Below the pieces are notes generated by a model that was not told the origin of the DNA, searched no databases, and was given only the letters and a program-made list of their open reading frames with translations. A stretch of 64,000 nucleotides of DNA, from NCBI GenBank assembly GCA_033391075.1, contig JAWPMV010000001.1, forward strand, positions 2,108,001 to 2,172,000. Reading direction: 5' to 3'. The DNA is from Bacteroidia bacterium (GTDB taxonomy: Bacteria; Bacteroidota; Bacteroidia; J057). The position numbers were made by a program, and so were the translations under genes. The first letter of the stretch is position 1; each line of letters starts with the position of its first letter. Positions 17,254 through 25,580 of this stretch are shown in pieces.

Positions 17254-17815
17254 TTTGTTTCAGAGGGGAAAGCGAAGCGAGAATTTCGGCACTACTTTTA
17301 ACTTCAATTGATCCTTGAGTTGGGAGCATGTTTTGCCAGACCCAATTGTAATGATCAATAACTTGTTTTGCACTGAGATTAGGCCTTTGCCCTGTAGTAT
17401 GCCCATCCGAAACTACGGTGATATGATAGTCTTTGATCAGGGCAGATTGTATGCTGGATGCTACGCAAAAATCGGTCGCACAACCCGTGATGTATAAAGT
17501 ATTGATTCCCTTATTTTCTAGTTGCTGGCGGAGACTTGAGTGATAAAAGACGTCATTGGCGGTTTTGTCTATCCGAAGATCAGTACCCTTAATCTGAATC
17601 TCATCCAGGATTTCCCAATCCCAATTCCCCTTTTCAAATTCTCCACTCCCTGTACCGTCATGCTGAATATGGATAACTGGCCCACCTAATTGACGAAAAT
17701 GAGCGGCCAGCTCATTGATTCTTATTACCGTCCCTTCCGTATCAAAGGGAGGAGTTTCAGGGACAAAAGAACCTTTTTGCATATCGATGATCAGAAGGGC
17801 GGCTTGAGGATTCAT
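17228..17815 (-). CDS. Isochorismatase-family cysteine hydrolase
   Basis: 195 aa. The catalytic triad of the family is visible: Asp in ALLIIDMQKGSF, the Lys in DLRIDKTANDVFYHS, and Cys in ITGCATDFCVASSI. The cis-peptide region GCATDF is intact. Relatives hydrolyse amides such as nicotinamide, ureidoacrylate or streptothricin; the substrate is not predictable here. It is joined to a GNAT gene by a 26-bp overlap. Confidence 0.9.
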   Translation of the reverse strand: MNPQAALLIIDMQKGSFVPETPPFDTEGTVIRINELAAHFRQLGGPVIHIQHDGTGSGEFEKGNWDWEILDEIQIKGTDLRIDKTANDVFYHSSLRQQLENKGINTLYITGCATDFCVASSIQSALIKDYHITVVSDGHTTGQRPNLSAKQVIDHYNWVWQNMLPTQGSIEVKSSAEILASLSPLKQNGNSDKKI

Positions 17816-17870
17816 ATCAGCTTAGCTTAAGTACTGCACAAATCTAGAGATAAACAGCTACTAATGCTGT

Positions 17871-17970
17871 CATTGTGAGTTGGAACCTCCGGCGAAACAA
17901 TCCCTTTGGCTACAAAAGATTATTTGGTTTTAAGGAGATTGATTCGCCTGTATTACAGGCTCTCAATGAA
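17871..17970. repeat. REP-like imperfect inverted repeat, copy A
   Basis: Outer arms TCATTGTGAG (17871-17880) and CTCTCAATGA (17961-17970) pair with one mismatch. Inner arms GGCGAAACAATCCC (17892-17905) and GAGATTGATTCGCC (17936-17949) pair with two. A long imperfect hairpin results. It resembles the widely scattered bacterial repeat built on TCATTGCGAG...GAAGCAATC. It fills the gap between the isochorismatase and DUF4153-like genes. Confidence 0.75.
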
Positions 17971-18020
17971 AGCGGTGCTGATAGTGTATTCGCAATGGCA
18001 GTTTTGTTGGAGATTAATCT

Positions 18021-19265
18021 TTACTTAAATCCAAATAAGAGTGGAAACAAAAAGGTAACTACGATGGTCCAGATGCTATAATAGGGCAAAAATGAGGTGA
18101 TGGATTTCTTGACAGCTTCCAGACCTTCTTTTTCTTTTAAGCCTTTGAATAGATAATAAGCAACTATGCAAAGATTGCTCAGCATAAGCAGGTTTCCTCC
18201 CAAAACAGCCATTCGGTTAGGGGTAATTCCCCATTCAGCGATTCTAAATAAAATGGCTGAAAGCGCAATCCCATTTACGATAATAGTAACACCGGAAAGA
18301 GCTGTCAACATGATATGGGGAAAAGGGCTTTCTACGTCTTCTTCTGTTTCAATGATAGAGAACAGGATAATCGCCATAACTCCGATGAGCATGATATTGA
18401 AGACGATGAGGAAGTCTCTATCCGTATAAGGATCCTGGCCTGAGTAAATAATTGCTATGAGATATATCACTAGCGTAATCAGAACCAAGGGCGTAAATAC
18501 CTTGGCGATTACCGGGGAAACCTTATTGACCAATTGAGGATTGGTTTGAACGAGGTAGGTCGCAACAATGGGGGCAGCGGCCAGCCCCCAAACGACGATA
18601 TATTCTCCAAAAACCTTTTCAATATTGACATTAATAAGGTTGAAAAGACCTACACTTATTCCCGTCAGGATCATTCCCGAAATAAGAATCAAGGTAGTCA
18701 TGACAATCAGATCTCCATTATATCGGAGGTAGTCCAGGCGTTTTTGATAATCCTTTAGTCCATCTCCCAGAAATGAAAAGCCCAGAATCGCCCACAGGAA
18801 AAGGGGCAAGTGGATAGCAGCCAGAATAAAAGTATGGCTCTCATTTTCATTGGGAAGTAGATTTATGTACAAGAGGGCGACGAAAAAGGCTCCTCCTATG
18901 GGAAGAATTTTTCGTACATCCAGCTTTTGCTTCCAACTGAAATAGGCTGCCAGAAATGGAAAGACAATAAAGGAGATGTTTCTGCTAAAGAAATTTTCCT
19001 CTGAAATTCCTGCTAAAGTCGGAATCTTGGCAACCAGGCCTGCAAGAAGGGCTGCAAAAACAACAAAGCTAAGTTCATTTCGTGTACCCCAGGAAATCTC
19101 CTCATCCTCATAATTCAATCGCTCATACCATACTCGAGCGGTTTCATTGCCTCCTATTTCGGGATAAAGTGCATTGAACTCTCGCTTGAATGTGGATTTA
19201 TTCCCTCTGTAAAGCCGTTCCAGCTCATGGGGATTGTTGATTTGTTCCAGAATATTGTCTCGCAT
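18021..19265 (-). CDS. DUF4153-like polytopic membrane protein
   Basis: 414 aa with a soluble N-terminus of about 65 residues (HELERLYRGNKSTFKREFNA) followed by about ten membrane helices in pairs. The spacing and the motif FSFLGDGLKDYQKRLDYLRY agree with DUF4153/DUF4173-type membrane proteins, whose function is unknown. It precedes a serine hydrolase gene by 81 bp on the same strand. Confidence 0.7.
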   Translation of the reverse strand: MRDNILEQINNPHELERLYRGNKSTFKREFNALYPEIGGNETARVWYERLNYEDEEISWGTRNELSFVVFAALLAGLVAKIPTLAGISEENFFSRNISFIVFPFLAAYFSWKQKLDVRKILPIGGAFFVALLYINLLPNENESHTFILAAIHLPLFLWAILGFSFLGDGLKDYQKRLDYLRYNGDLIVMTTLILISGMILTGISVGLFNLINVNIEKVFGEYIVVWGLAAAPIVATYLVQTNPQLVNKVSPVIAKVFTPLVLITLVIYLIAIIYSGQDPYTDRDFLIVFNIMLIGVMAIILFSIIETEEDVESPFPHIMLTALSGVTIIVNGIALSAILFRIAEWGITPNRMAVLGGNLLMLSNLCIVAYYLFKGLKEKEGLEAVKKSITSFLPYYSIWTIVVTFLFPLLFGFK

Positions 19266-19346
19266 GGATCGCTCGGTTTAGTAGATTCAGAAAGCTTTGA
19301 ATCGATCAAAGAATTGTGAGCAAGCGCGAAAATGAAGACTGGAATA

Positions 19347-20561
19347 CTAGGCTGCTTGTCTACTGCTGATTTTTCGGACAATAAAGCGGACAAAAAATAC
19401 CAGTCCTGTAAGTAGCAATATAGCGAATAAAGCGAGTATTGCATAGATTTTCCCATCAATGGGCCCAGTTAACATATGTAAAAAAAGATCAGCGCCCAGC
19501 TTTTCTCCATACTCTGAATTGGTAAATAGAACAATTCCCCAATCCTTTTCTACATCCATGACAAAGAAGGCATTGAAACCATAATTATTGCCACCATGTG
19601 AATAGAAATTGCCAATAGGCAGAATGGGCTTAAAAAATCCAAGGGTATATTTTACCTCAATTCCATCGAAATCCCCTACATCAGAATGGTTCTTAAAGAG
19701 TTCTTCATAGGAGGCTTCGGTCAGGATTTCTTTATTCATAAGGGAGATCATCCATTTAGAGAAGTCCAGAGATTCTGAGTGGATGGAAGCGGGAGCTACA
19801 AATTGATAGCGAGTGAGGCTATCGACATCTTGCTCCGGACTGATCCATTGGCCATCCTCATCATAAGGCTCAGCTTTATGAGTTTTTGCGAATTCATCCT
19901 GTATAAATACCGTATGCTCCAGCCCCATCGGTTGAGCAATCAGGCGCTGGAAGTTGGCTTCCAGCCCTTCCCAATCTGTTTGGTCTATATGTTTGAGGAC
20001 CTTGGCGAGGTATTGATAGCCTTCACCTGAATAGGAATAATCTGTACCGGGATCAAATTGAATAAAAAGCTCTCCCTTTTCGTAATCCGTACGCCAATTG
20101 GGGAAACCGGAGCGATGGCTAAGAACCATGCGAGCCGTGATCTTTTTGTAGCGCTCATCATGCGCGATATCCGGATAGGGCATATATTCATAAAGCGGCC
20201 TATCCAGATCGAGTTTGCCGGCTTCCACATAGGTCATAACGAAATGGGCGAAAACAGATTTAGATAAGGAGGCTGCTTCGAATATGGTTTTTTCTGTTAC
20301 CGGAATGCCTTTTTCCCTATTAGCATATCCAAAGACATTATTGTGAACCACTTTCCCTTCATTGATAAAGGCTACTGTCAGGCCTGGCATATCATATTCC
20401 TCCATTTTATCTGTAAGGAATTTATCCAGACTTTCTACAGAAACATCAAATCCGAGGAAGCTGTCAACTTTTTGATCCTGACTGCCTGAACAGGAAAGAA
20501 GAAAAAGAAAAATAGGAGAAATCAATAGTAGCCCTAAGGGCTTAGTTTTGTGCGTGTGCAT
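19347..20561 (-). CDS. Serine hydrolase of the beta-lactamase (class C) family, lipoprotein
   Basis: 404 aa from the ATG at 20559-20561, which gives a lipoprotein signal with LLSC (Cys24); an ATG at 20612 adds 17 residues that spoil it. The active site is SLSK (S98, K101). The second motif is YSGEGY, with Gly where classical enzymes have YSN. The third is HGGNNYGF. A C-terminal membrane helix (ILALFAILLLTGLVFFVRFI) follows. Such proteins are usually esterases or D-aminopeptidases and need not confer drug resistance. Confidence 0.9.
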   Translation of the reverse strand: MHTHKTKPLGLLLISPIFLFLLSCSGSQDQKVDSFLGFDVSVESLDKFLTDKMEEYDMPGLTVAFINEGKVVHNNVFGYANREKGIPVTEKTIFEAASLSKSVFAHFVMTYVEAGKLDLDRPLYEYMPYPDIAHDERYKKITARMVLSHRSGFPNWRTDYEKGELFIQFDPGTDYSYSGEGYQYLAKVLKHIDQTDWEGLEANFQRLIAQPMGLEHTVFIQDEFAKTHKAEPYDEDGQWISPEQDVDSLTRYQFVAPASIHSESLDFSKWMISLMNKEILTEASYEELFKNHSDVGDFDGIEVKYTLGFFKPILPIGNFYSHGGNNYGFNAFFVMDVEKDWGIVLFTNSEYGEKLGADLFLHMLTGPIDGKIYAILALFAILLLTGLVFFVRFIVRKISSRQAA

Positions 20562-20654
20562 GACGATAAGATTAGGTCCAGGTAAAAGTCTGCTAAAAGC
20601 AGCTTTATACATGGACGCTTTAAATCAGAATTTGGTTGCAAAGCAGATCGGGAA

Positions 20655-22421
20655 TCATGCTTCTATTTTTCTCCCCAATTTATAGAACACAATAACTCCC
20701 AGCAGGATAAGAATACCTATGATCCAGGGCATACTTTTCTGCTTAACATTATCTATAAATTTTCTTTTGATTTCACCTGTTTGGCTATAGCCTTCCGGCA
20801 TTTCCAATACGCCATATTCTTCACAGTATTCTCGGTAGTATTCCATCATTTCCTCAAAAAGCTCCGGCATTTTTTGGGAAAGGTCCTGTGTCTCACCAGG
20901 ATCTGAAGAAATATCATACATATACCATTTGTTATCTCCGTAAATAGGCCCATTCCTCACAATTTTCATATTCCCTTTAAATAATGCAGCATTTCCCGCA
21001 ACTTCTACCGCCACATATTCATCTTCTTCATGAATCCTTTCCTGCGTATTCTGGATAAGGGGATAGAGACTTTTTCCATCGAAATAGTTTTGGGGATAAG
21101 AAGCTCCGACGATATCCAGAATTGTGGGAACAACATCTGTAACAAAACTGAAGGCGGATTTTGTTTTGCGAAAAGCCAGGCCTGCTCCAGAGACAATCAA
21201 GGGCACCCGAAGGCCTCCTTCTCCTGCATAGAATTTGAAATAAGCACTTGGGGAAGCAGCTGCACTGGCGAATTCCGGACCAATGAAATTCCAGGAACCT
21301 CTCTGTCCAAGATTGTCATATTCTCTATCATAACCCGCCCATTGAAGCCATAAATCCATGCCAGCAACCAAAGAAGGATCGCTTCCTTCTGGCCCATTGT
21401 CCGAACTCACAAGAAAAACGGTATTATTTAACTTTCCCTGCTCTTCCAGATAGTCCATTAAGCGCCCAATATGAAAGTCCATGGCCTCGATCATGGCAGC
21501 ATTTACGGCCATGGCCTTGGCTTTGAGTTGCTTTTCTTCTTCTGTCTGACTTTCCCAACTATTTAAAAAGGGTAACATTTCTCCCAATTGTACGCTTGAA
21601 TCGATGATGCCCAATTCTATAGCTTTCTCATATCTTTCTTGCCTGATCACATCCCAGCCCTTATCATATACTCCATCATAATTCGCTATAAATTCTTTGG
21701 GAGCCTGTACAGGAATATGAATGGCCTGGAAAGCGAGATAGGAAAAGAAAGGAGATGCTTTATCTTCTTCTTCGTCGATAAAGGAAATTAATTTGTCTAC
21801 CAGAGTTCGGGAGGAATAAAAATCCTCTGGCAGGTCTATCTCTTTTCCATCCTGGTACCAGGGAGGTTTGGATTGAGTAGGTAAATAGGCTTTGTGTTCG
21901 TAATTATCTGCTCCTGATGCATCCAGAATATAGCTTCTATCGAATCCTCTTTTTGTCGGGAGCGTATTTGGGGAATGTCCCATATGCCATTTTCCACTTA
22001 CATAGGTATTGTAGCCTTCTGCCTTCAATAAAGTACCCAGGGTTTTAACCGTATCGTTTAGAATTCCCTCATATCCGACTTCATTTATTTGCTCAGGAGG
22101 AAGGAAGAGGGGAAGATTTGGTACTCCCGTTTTATGACTATCCATGCCTGTCAACAGCATAGCACGAGAAGGGGCACAAGAGGGGGAAGTGTGGTGATTA
22201 AAAAAACGGATTCCAGAATGAGCTAATTGATCGAGGTGGGGCGTGGAGGCTTCTCCTCCATAGCTTCCTAAGTCCATCAGGGACATATCGTCTACCAAAA
22301 TCAGGATAACATTTGGTTTCTGAATAGGATCAGATTGGGCGAAAAGGATAGAATTGGGAATATAATATAGGATGATCAATGCGATGCATTGAGCTTTGAG
22401 GTAGTAGTGAGTAGTGCTCAT
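20655..22421 (-). CDS. Arylsulfatase-family protein (sulfatase S1)
   Basis: 588 aa. Signal peptide, then the metal-binding VILILVDDMS. The formylglycine signature is CAPSR (C82 to R86), which would mature by oxidation of C82. Other marks are GKWHMGH and VSSDNGPEG, then DVVPTILDIVGA. The extra C-terminal hydrophobic segment (WIIGILILLGVIVFYKLG) suggests membrane tethering. No sulfatase-maturating enzyme or glycan-use locus is next to it. Desulfation of a sulfated polysaccharide or small ester is likely. Confidence 0.93.
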   Translation of the reverse strand: MSTTHYYLKAQCIALIILYYIPNSILFAQSDPIQKPNVILILVDDMSLMDLGSYGGEASTPHLDQLAHSGIRFFNHHTSPSCAPSRAMLLTGMDSHKTGVPNLPLFLPPEQINEVGYEGILNDTVKTLGTLLKAEGYNTYVSGKWHMGHSPNTLPTKRGFDRSYILDASGADNYEHKAYLPTQSKPPWYQDGKEIDLPEDFYSSRTLVDKLISFIDEEEDKASPFFSYLAFQAIHIPVQAPKEFIANYDGVYDKGWDVIRQERYEKAIELGIIDSSVQLGEMLPFLNSWESQTEEEKQLKAKAMAVNAAMIEAMDFHIGRLMDYLEEQGKLNNTVFLVSSDNGPEGSDPSLVAGMDLWLQWAGYDREYDNLGQRGSWNFIGPEFASAAASPSAYFKFYAGEGGLRVPLIVSGAGLAFRKTKSAFSFVTDVVPTILDIVGASYPQNYFDGKSLYPLIQNTQERIHEEDEYVAVEVAGNAALFKGNMKIVRNGPIYGDNKWYMYDISSDPGETQDLSQKMPELFEEMMEYYREYCEEYGVLEMPEGYSQTGEIKRKFIDNVKQKSMPWIIGILILLGVIVFYKLGRKIEA

Positions 22422-22595
22422 ATTCAGATTTATCCGTCAAAAATGGGAAGGATACCAGGCATGTCTGACTTTTTATAAGAACTAAAAATACGAATTTGAG
22501 GGGCAAGTTCAAGTATGGGCTAGTTTGCATCAAAATAGCAGCCTGTAAAATAGCTATTTCTAATAAAAGCGGATTTTTGAAAAGAGAGTTCATTC

Positions 22596-22647
22596 CAATC
22601 AGCTGGGCCCTACGATTTTTGACTTCCCTTTTTCCTGAAAATAAGGG
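22596..22647 (-). repeat. Interspersed repeat R1, partial copy 3
   Basis: On the minus strand it reads a CCCTT...AAGGG hairpin followed by AAAAAGGGAAGTCAAAAATCG and a diverged CCCAG block. The core AAGTCAAAAATCG matches the two other copies (GAGTCAAAAATCG, GAAGCCAAAAATCG). The GC-rich right half is missing. It lies in sense orientation, 55 nt after the stop of the gene at 22703-23677. Confidence 0.6.
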
Positions 22648-22702
22648 AAATACAACTCCATTGAAACTTCAACATTTTCATAAAACCCTCATTTATAGAA
22701 TA

Positions 22703-23677
22703 CTAAAATGGAAGGACGAGGAATTCTTCTTTTTGGCAATCCAAAATGAGTTTACTATCCAGAAAGGCTTTATTCCCCAACCATCCTCCTATATCTGAAA
22801 AAGGGGCTAATACCCCTTGCACAGGCGTATACATATCTATATAACTGACCCTTCCTAAGGCTAGTTTTGTTCCTCCTATTTCCATTTGCAGTGAAGTCTC
22901 TTTATGACAAATGGGAATACTATTTCCCCAGGAATTGGTTTCGTAGCGGATGAGAGGACTTTCATCCCGGGAATAATCTTCAAATCTTCCTTTGCTGGTA
23001 ATAAGGCCAAAGGCACTGCTTCCAGAGTCATAGAATAAATCATGCTTTTTCCCATCCAGAATAGCTGGTAGCATCATTCTTCTTCCAGCAAAATTAAAAT
23101 CCTCAAATGGAAGACTCGCATCCATTTCTTCCGGCCGATTCAGGTAAATATCTATCTGTCCATTTTTGAAATCGATGATGCTGACCTTTTGATCCATGAT
23201 ATCTGCTCCCAAGGTGCCTAGTTTTATTGGGCTTAAGCTATCATCGGGCTCAAAATTCCTCCCATAATTCTCAAAAACAGGAAAACTATCAGCTGAAAGA
23301 ATCCCATTGCCAATTAAGATATTAAAATCGAGCAAGAAGCCTTTTGCTTCCTGCCATTCGAATCCTTGTTTCTTGAGGGAGTTGAGGGGGCGACGATAGA
23401 GCAAAGAATGGGGAGAACCTGTATCCCATTGGAGGTAAAACCTTTGTGAAATCCCCTTCAGGCGAACGGGCACCTTTATAAGGTCATGGGCTTCCACTAA
23501 ATCCCCATATTTTCCAGCGGCAAAATGAAAATCAAAAGAAATACTGTCTTTATCCCATTTGACATAATTAGGTTTTTCATGGAACCACATCGAATTGAAA
23601 TACTGGATGCCGATACCTGTAAGGATCGAAAGCAGCGTAATGAGAATCAACAAGCCTATAAGGATCTTCTTCCACAT
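22703..23677 (-). CDS. Membrane-anchored bilobal aspartic-protease-like protein
   Basis: 324 aa from the ATG at 23675-23677; the longer frame would add 17 residues before the anchor. One N-terminal membrane helix (about 3-22). Lobe 1 has WDTGS (D85) and, about 70 residues later, LGTLGADI. Lobe 2 has YDSGS (D217) and, about 80 residues later, GGWLGNKAF. Each lobe therefore has a D-T/S-G-S loop and a hydrophobic-Gly psi-loop, as in pepsin-type enzymes made of two retropepsin-like halves. Activity is not proven. Confidence 0.7.
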   Translation of the reverse strand: MWKKILIGLLILITLLSILTGIGIQYFNSMWFHEKPNYVKWDKDSISFDFHFAAGKYGDLVEAHDLIKVPVRLKGISQRFYLQWDTGSPHSLLYRRPLNSLKKQGFEWQEAKGFLLDFNILIGNGILSADSFPVFENYGRNFEPDDSLSPIKLGTLGADIMDQKVSIIDFKNGQIDIYLNRPEEMDASLPFEDFNFAGRRMMLPAILDGKKHDLFYDSGSSAFGLITSKGRFEDYSRDESPLIRYETNSWGNSIPICHKETSLQMEIGGTKLALGRVSYIDMYTPVQGVLAPFSDIGGWLGNKAFLDSKLILDCQKEEFLVLPF

Positions 23678-23780
23678 AAGAGGAATAATAAAGGATGAGA
23701 AAATGAAGGATGGCCTGCAAGGAAACAAGCTTCATTCATATATGCCTTATTTTCATGCCGCCATTTTTACGACAATTTGC

Positions 23781-24341
23781 CTAGATGAGTCTTAGCGGCA
23801 GATTCAGGAAATCATATTCTTCTTTTTGTATGTGCAAAGCAGTTTTGAAAATGAAGAAAAGATTGAAGGCAATTCCCAGGAAAAGAAAGATAAGGATAAG
23901 GGGAGTGGAGAGACTGAGCCCAAGATTTATGAATGGAGCTAATGAAAGGGACAGAAATAGGCAAAGGGTCCAGATGATCTGATAATTCAGAATCTTGCGT
24001 CCTGCCTGATCGACTTCTGCTATGTCTTTATTTCTTTTCCAGATGAATAAGGGGACCAGAATATTGCTAAGAGGTAAAATGAAGAAGCATAAGCCAGAAA
24101 GATTGATCAGGCTGATGATTTGTTTAGGAGAATCCTTTTTCTGATCCTTTTCTGAATAGAATGCTTTTAATTGGAGCCTATCTAATTCAAAACTTTCAGC
24201 TAAAGCACCTAAGCTATGCCCCTTGGGAGCACGATCTTCTTTTTCAAGTCTTTGGATGGTTCTCAGAGAAAGCCCGCTCTTATCGGAGAGCATTTGTTGA
24301 GTCATTCCCTGTTTTTTTCGAAGAGACTTAATAGGATTCAT
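23781..24341 (-). CDS. XRE-type helix-turn-helix protein fused to a DUF4870-like membrane domain
   Basis: 186 aa. Residues about 3-58 form a Cro/CI-type HTH: LRKKQGMTQQMLSDKSGLSL then RTIQRLEKEDRAPKG. Residues 72-180 contain membrane helices resembling DUF4870, with LINLSGLCFFILPLSNILVP, WKRNKDIAEVDQAGRKILN and further hydrophobic runs. It would be a membrane-bound transcription factor, possibly sensing membrane state. It lies downstream of an alpha/beta hydrolase gene and upstream of the aspartic-protease-like gene. Confidence 0.8.
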   Translation of the reverse strand: MNPIKSLRKKQGMTQQMLSDKSGLSLRTIQRLEKEDRAPKGHSLGALAESFELDRLQLKAFYSEKDQKKDSPKQIISLINLSGLCFFILPLSNILVPLFIWKRNKDIAEVDQAGRKILNYQIIWTLCLFLSLSLAPFINLGLSLSTPLILIFLFLGIAFNLFFIFKTALHIQKEEYDFLNLPLRLI

Positions 24342-24379
24342 GTGCTAGCTGTTAAATTTTGAGGAAGTGGCCATTTTGC

Positions 24380-25288
24380 CTATGCATAAGTTCTTATGAT
24401 TTCCTCCATTTTTTGGATGGCCGGACCATAGGTTTCTATGCCATGCCCTACACCTGTAAAAACTTCTGTTCCTTTGAGATTGGGCAAATATTTACGGGCA
24501 TTTTTGAGCGAATTATTATAGGGGAAAAGTAAATCCGCATCTCCTTCAAATACATAGGTATCCGGCTTTACTTCCTGAAGCTCTTTTCCCATAAAATAAG
24601 GCTTTTGCGTTTTGTCTTTGTATTGTTTGATGGCAAAGACCTCATAGTCAATGACCAGCTTCATAGCTTTTTCACTCAATACATGCTCTGGAGCTTGAAA
24701 GACCAGTTTCTCCAGGAAAAGTTGGACGTTTTTTCGGCTGGTTTTGAAAACTGGCAGGAGGTTGTAGTAAAGGTTAGTCCAGCCTAATGAAAATGGACTC
24801 AATCCTGCTGAATTGAACAAAAAAATGGATTGTATCCTTTCTGGTGCTACTATGCCTATTTTCATGGCGACTTCTCCCCCAAAAGAAGCGCCTGCCAGAA
24901 AGACCTTGTCTAATTCCAATTGATCCAGAATCTCTTTTCCCCATTTTCCATAATCGAGGCTTTTAATATTGGGACTATTGCCCTTACTAAAATTGGGTAA
25001 TCCATTGGTTTCAACAAGAATGAGGCGGAAAGCATCGCGTAAAGTTTTGAGTTTGTTGTCCAGGTCCCAGAAAAGGACAGTGGTACGAGCTCCGGGAAAG
25101 AGGATCAAAGTCGGTAGATCTTGTCGTTCAAGATTGTGGGTCCAGATATGTGTTTCACCTAAAGAGCTTATAAGCTTAAGAGAATGATAGGTATAGCCAT
25201 TTATTTCCTCCAACTGCTTACCCCAGTTCTTAAGATATGTGAAGTCTTTTTCAGGATTTTTAAAGAATGATTTTCTATGGATTTTCAC
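24380..25288 (-). CDS. Alpha/beta hydrolase
   Basis: 302 aa, cytoplasmic. The nucleophile elbow is GASFGG, giving the catalytic Ser. The oxyanion-loop block is PTLILFPGARTTVLFWDLDN. The acidic residue likely lies in FEGDADLLFP and the His in TGVGHGIETYG. No lid feature points to a substrate. It lies just upstream of the HTH-DUF4870 gene, 38 bp away, and may be on the same transcript. Confidence 0.85.
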   Translation of the reverse strand: MKIHRKSFFKNPEKDFTYLKNWGKQLEEINGYTYHSLKLISSLGETHIWTHNLERQDLPTLILFPGARTTVLFWDLDNKLKTLRDAFRLILVETNGLPNFSKGNSPNIKSLDYGKWGKEILDQLELDKVFLAGASFGGEVAMKIGIVAPERIQSIFLFNSAGLSPFSLGWTNLYYNLLPVFKTSRKNVQLFLEKLVFQAPEHVLSEKAMKLVIDYEVFAIKQYKDKTQKPYFMGKELQEVKPDTYVFEGDADLLFPYNNSLKNARKYLPNLKGTEVFTGVGHGIETYGPAIQKMEEIIRTYA

Positions 25289-25383
25289 AACTGAAAATTA
25301 TGCAAGCTGAAACCTAATTCCAATTAGCAAAGAGATGATACTATCAATAAATATACTTAAGAAAAGCCAGCCCTTACGAAAAT

Positions 25384-25452
25384 CATGAAGCAATCTGCTC
25401 GAACACTCCTAAGATTTTTATTCAAGGAGATTGATTCCGACTCTCATTAAAA
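25384..25452. repeat. REP-like inverted repeat, copy B
   Basis: GAAGCAATCT (25387-25396) pairs with AGATTGATTC (25428-25437) with one mismatch. The right part CAAGGAGATTGATTC, then CTCTCATTAAAAGC, closely copies 17932-17974 in copy A, where the same order AAGGAGATTGATTC...CTCTCAATGAAAGC is seen. It lies in the gap between the SDR gene and the alpha/beta hydrolase gene. Confidence 0.65.
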
Positions 25453-25500
25453 GCTTTATCTCAGCTGTATCAGATCTTGTTCATCTGTTCTTATTAGACT

Positions 25501-25537
25501 AAGGGGGAAAGCCTGAGTTAATTCGACTTTCCCCCTT
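25501..25537 (-). terminator. Strong hairpin after the SDR gene
   Basis: AAGGGGGAAAG (25501-25511) pairs perfectly with CTTTCCCCCTT (25527-25537), loop 15 nt. It is 43 nt past the SDR stop. The flanks are only moderately T-rich on either strand, so it may be a weak terminator or a 3'-end stabiliser. Confidence 0.6.
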
Positions 25538-25580
25538 GTTTATAATTCTGATCGTTGATCGCTTTTGTAGTAATCAGGAA

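Noticed and set aside
17875-18081. 68-aa forward frame between isochorismatase and DUF4153-like genes
   Set aside because: It is made of the REP-like repeat and the antisense end of the membrane gene.
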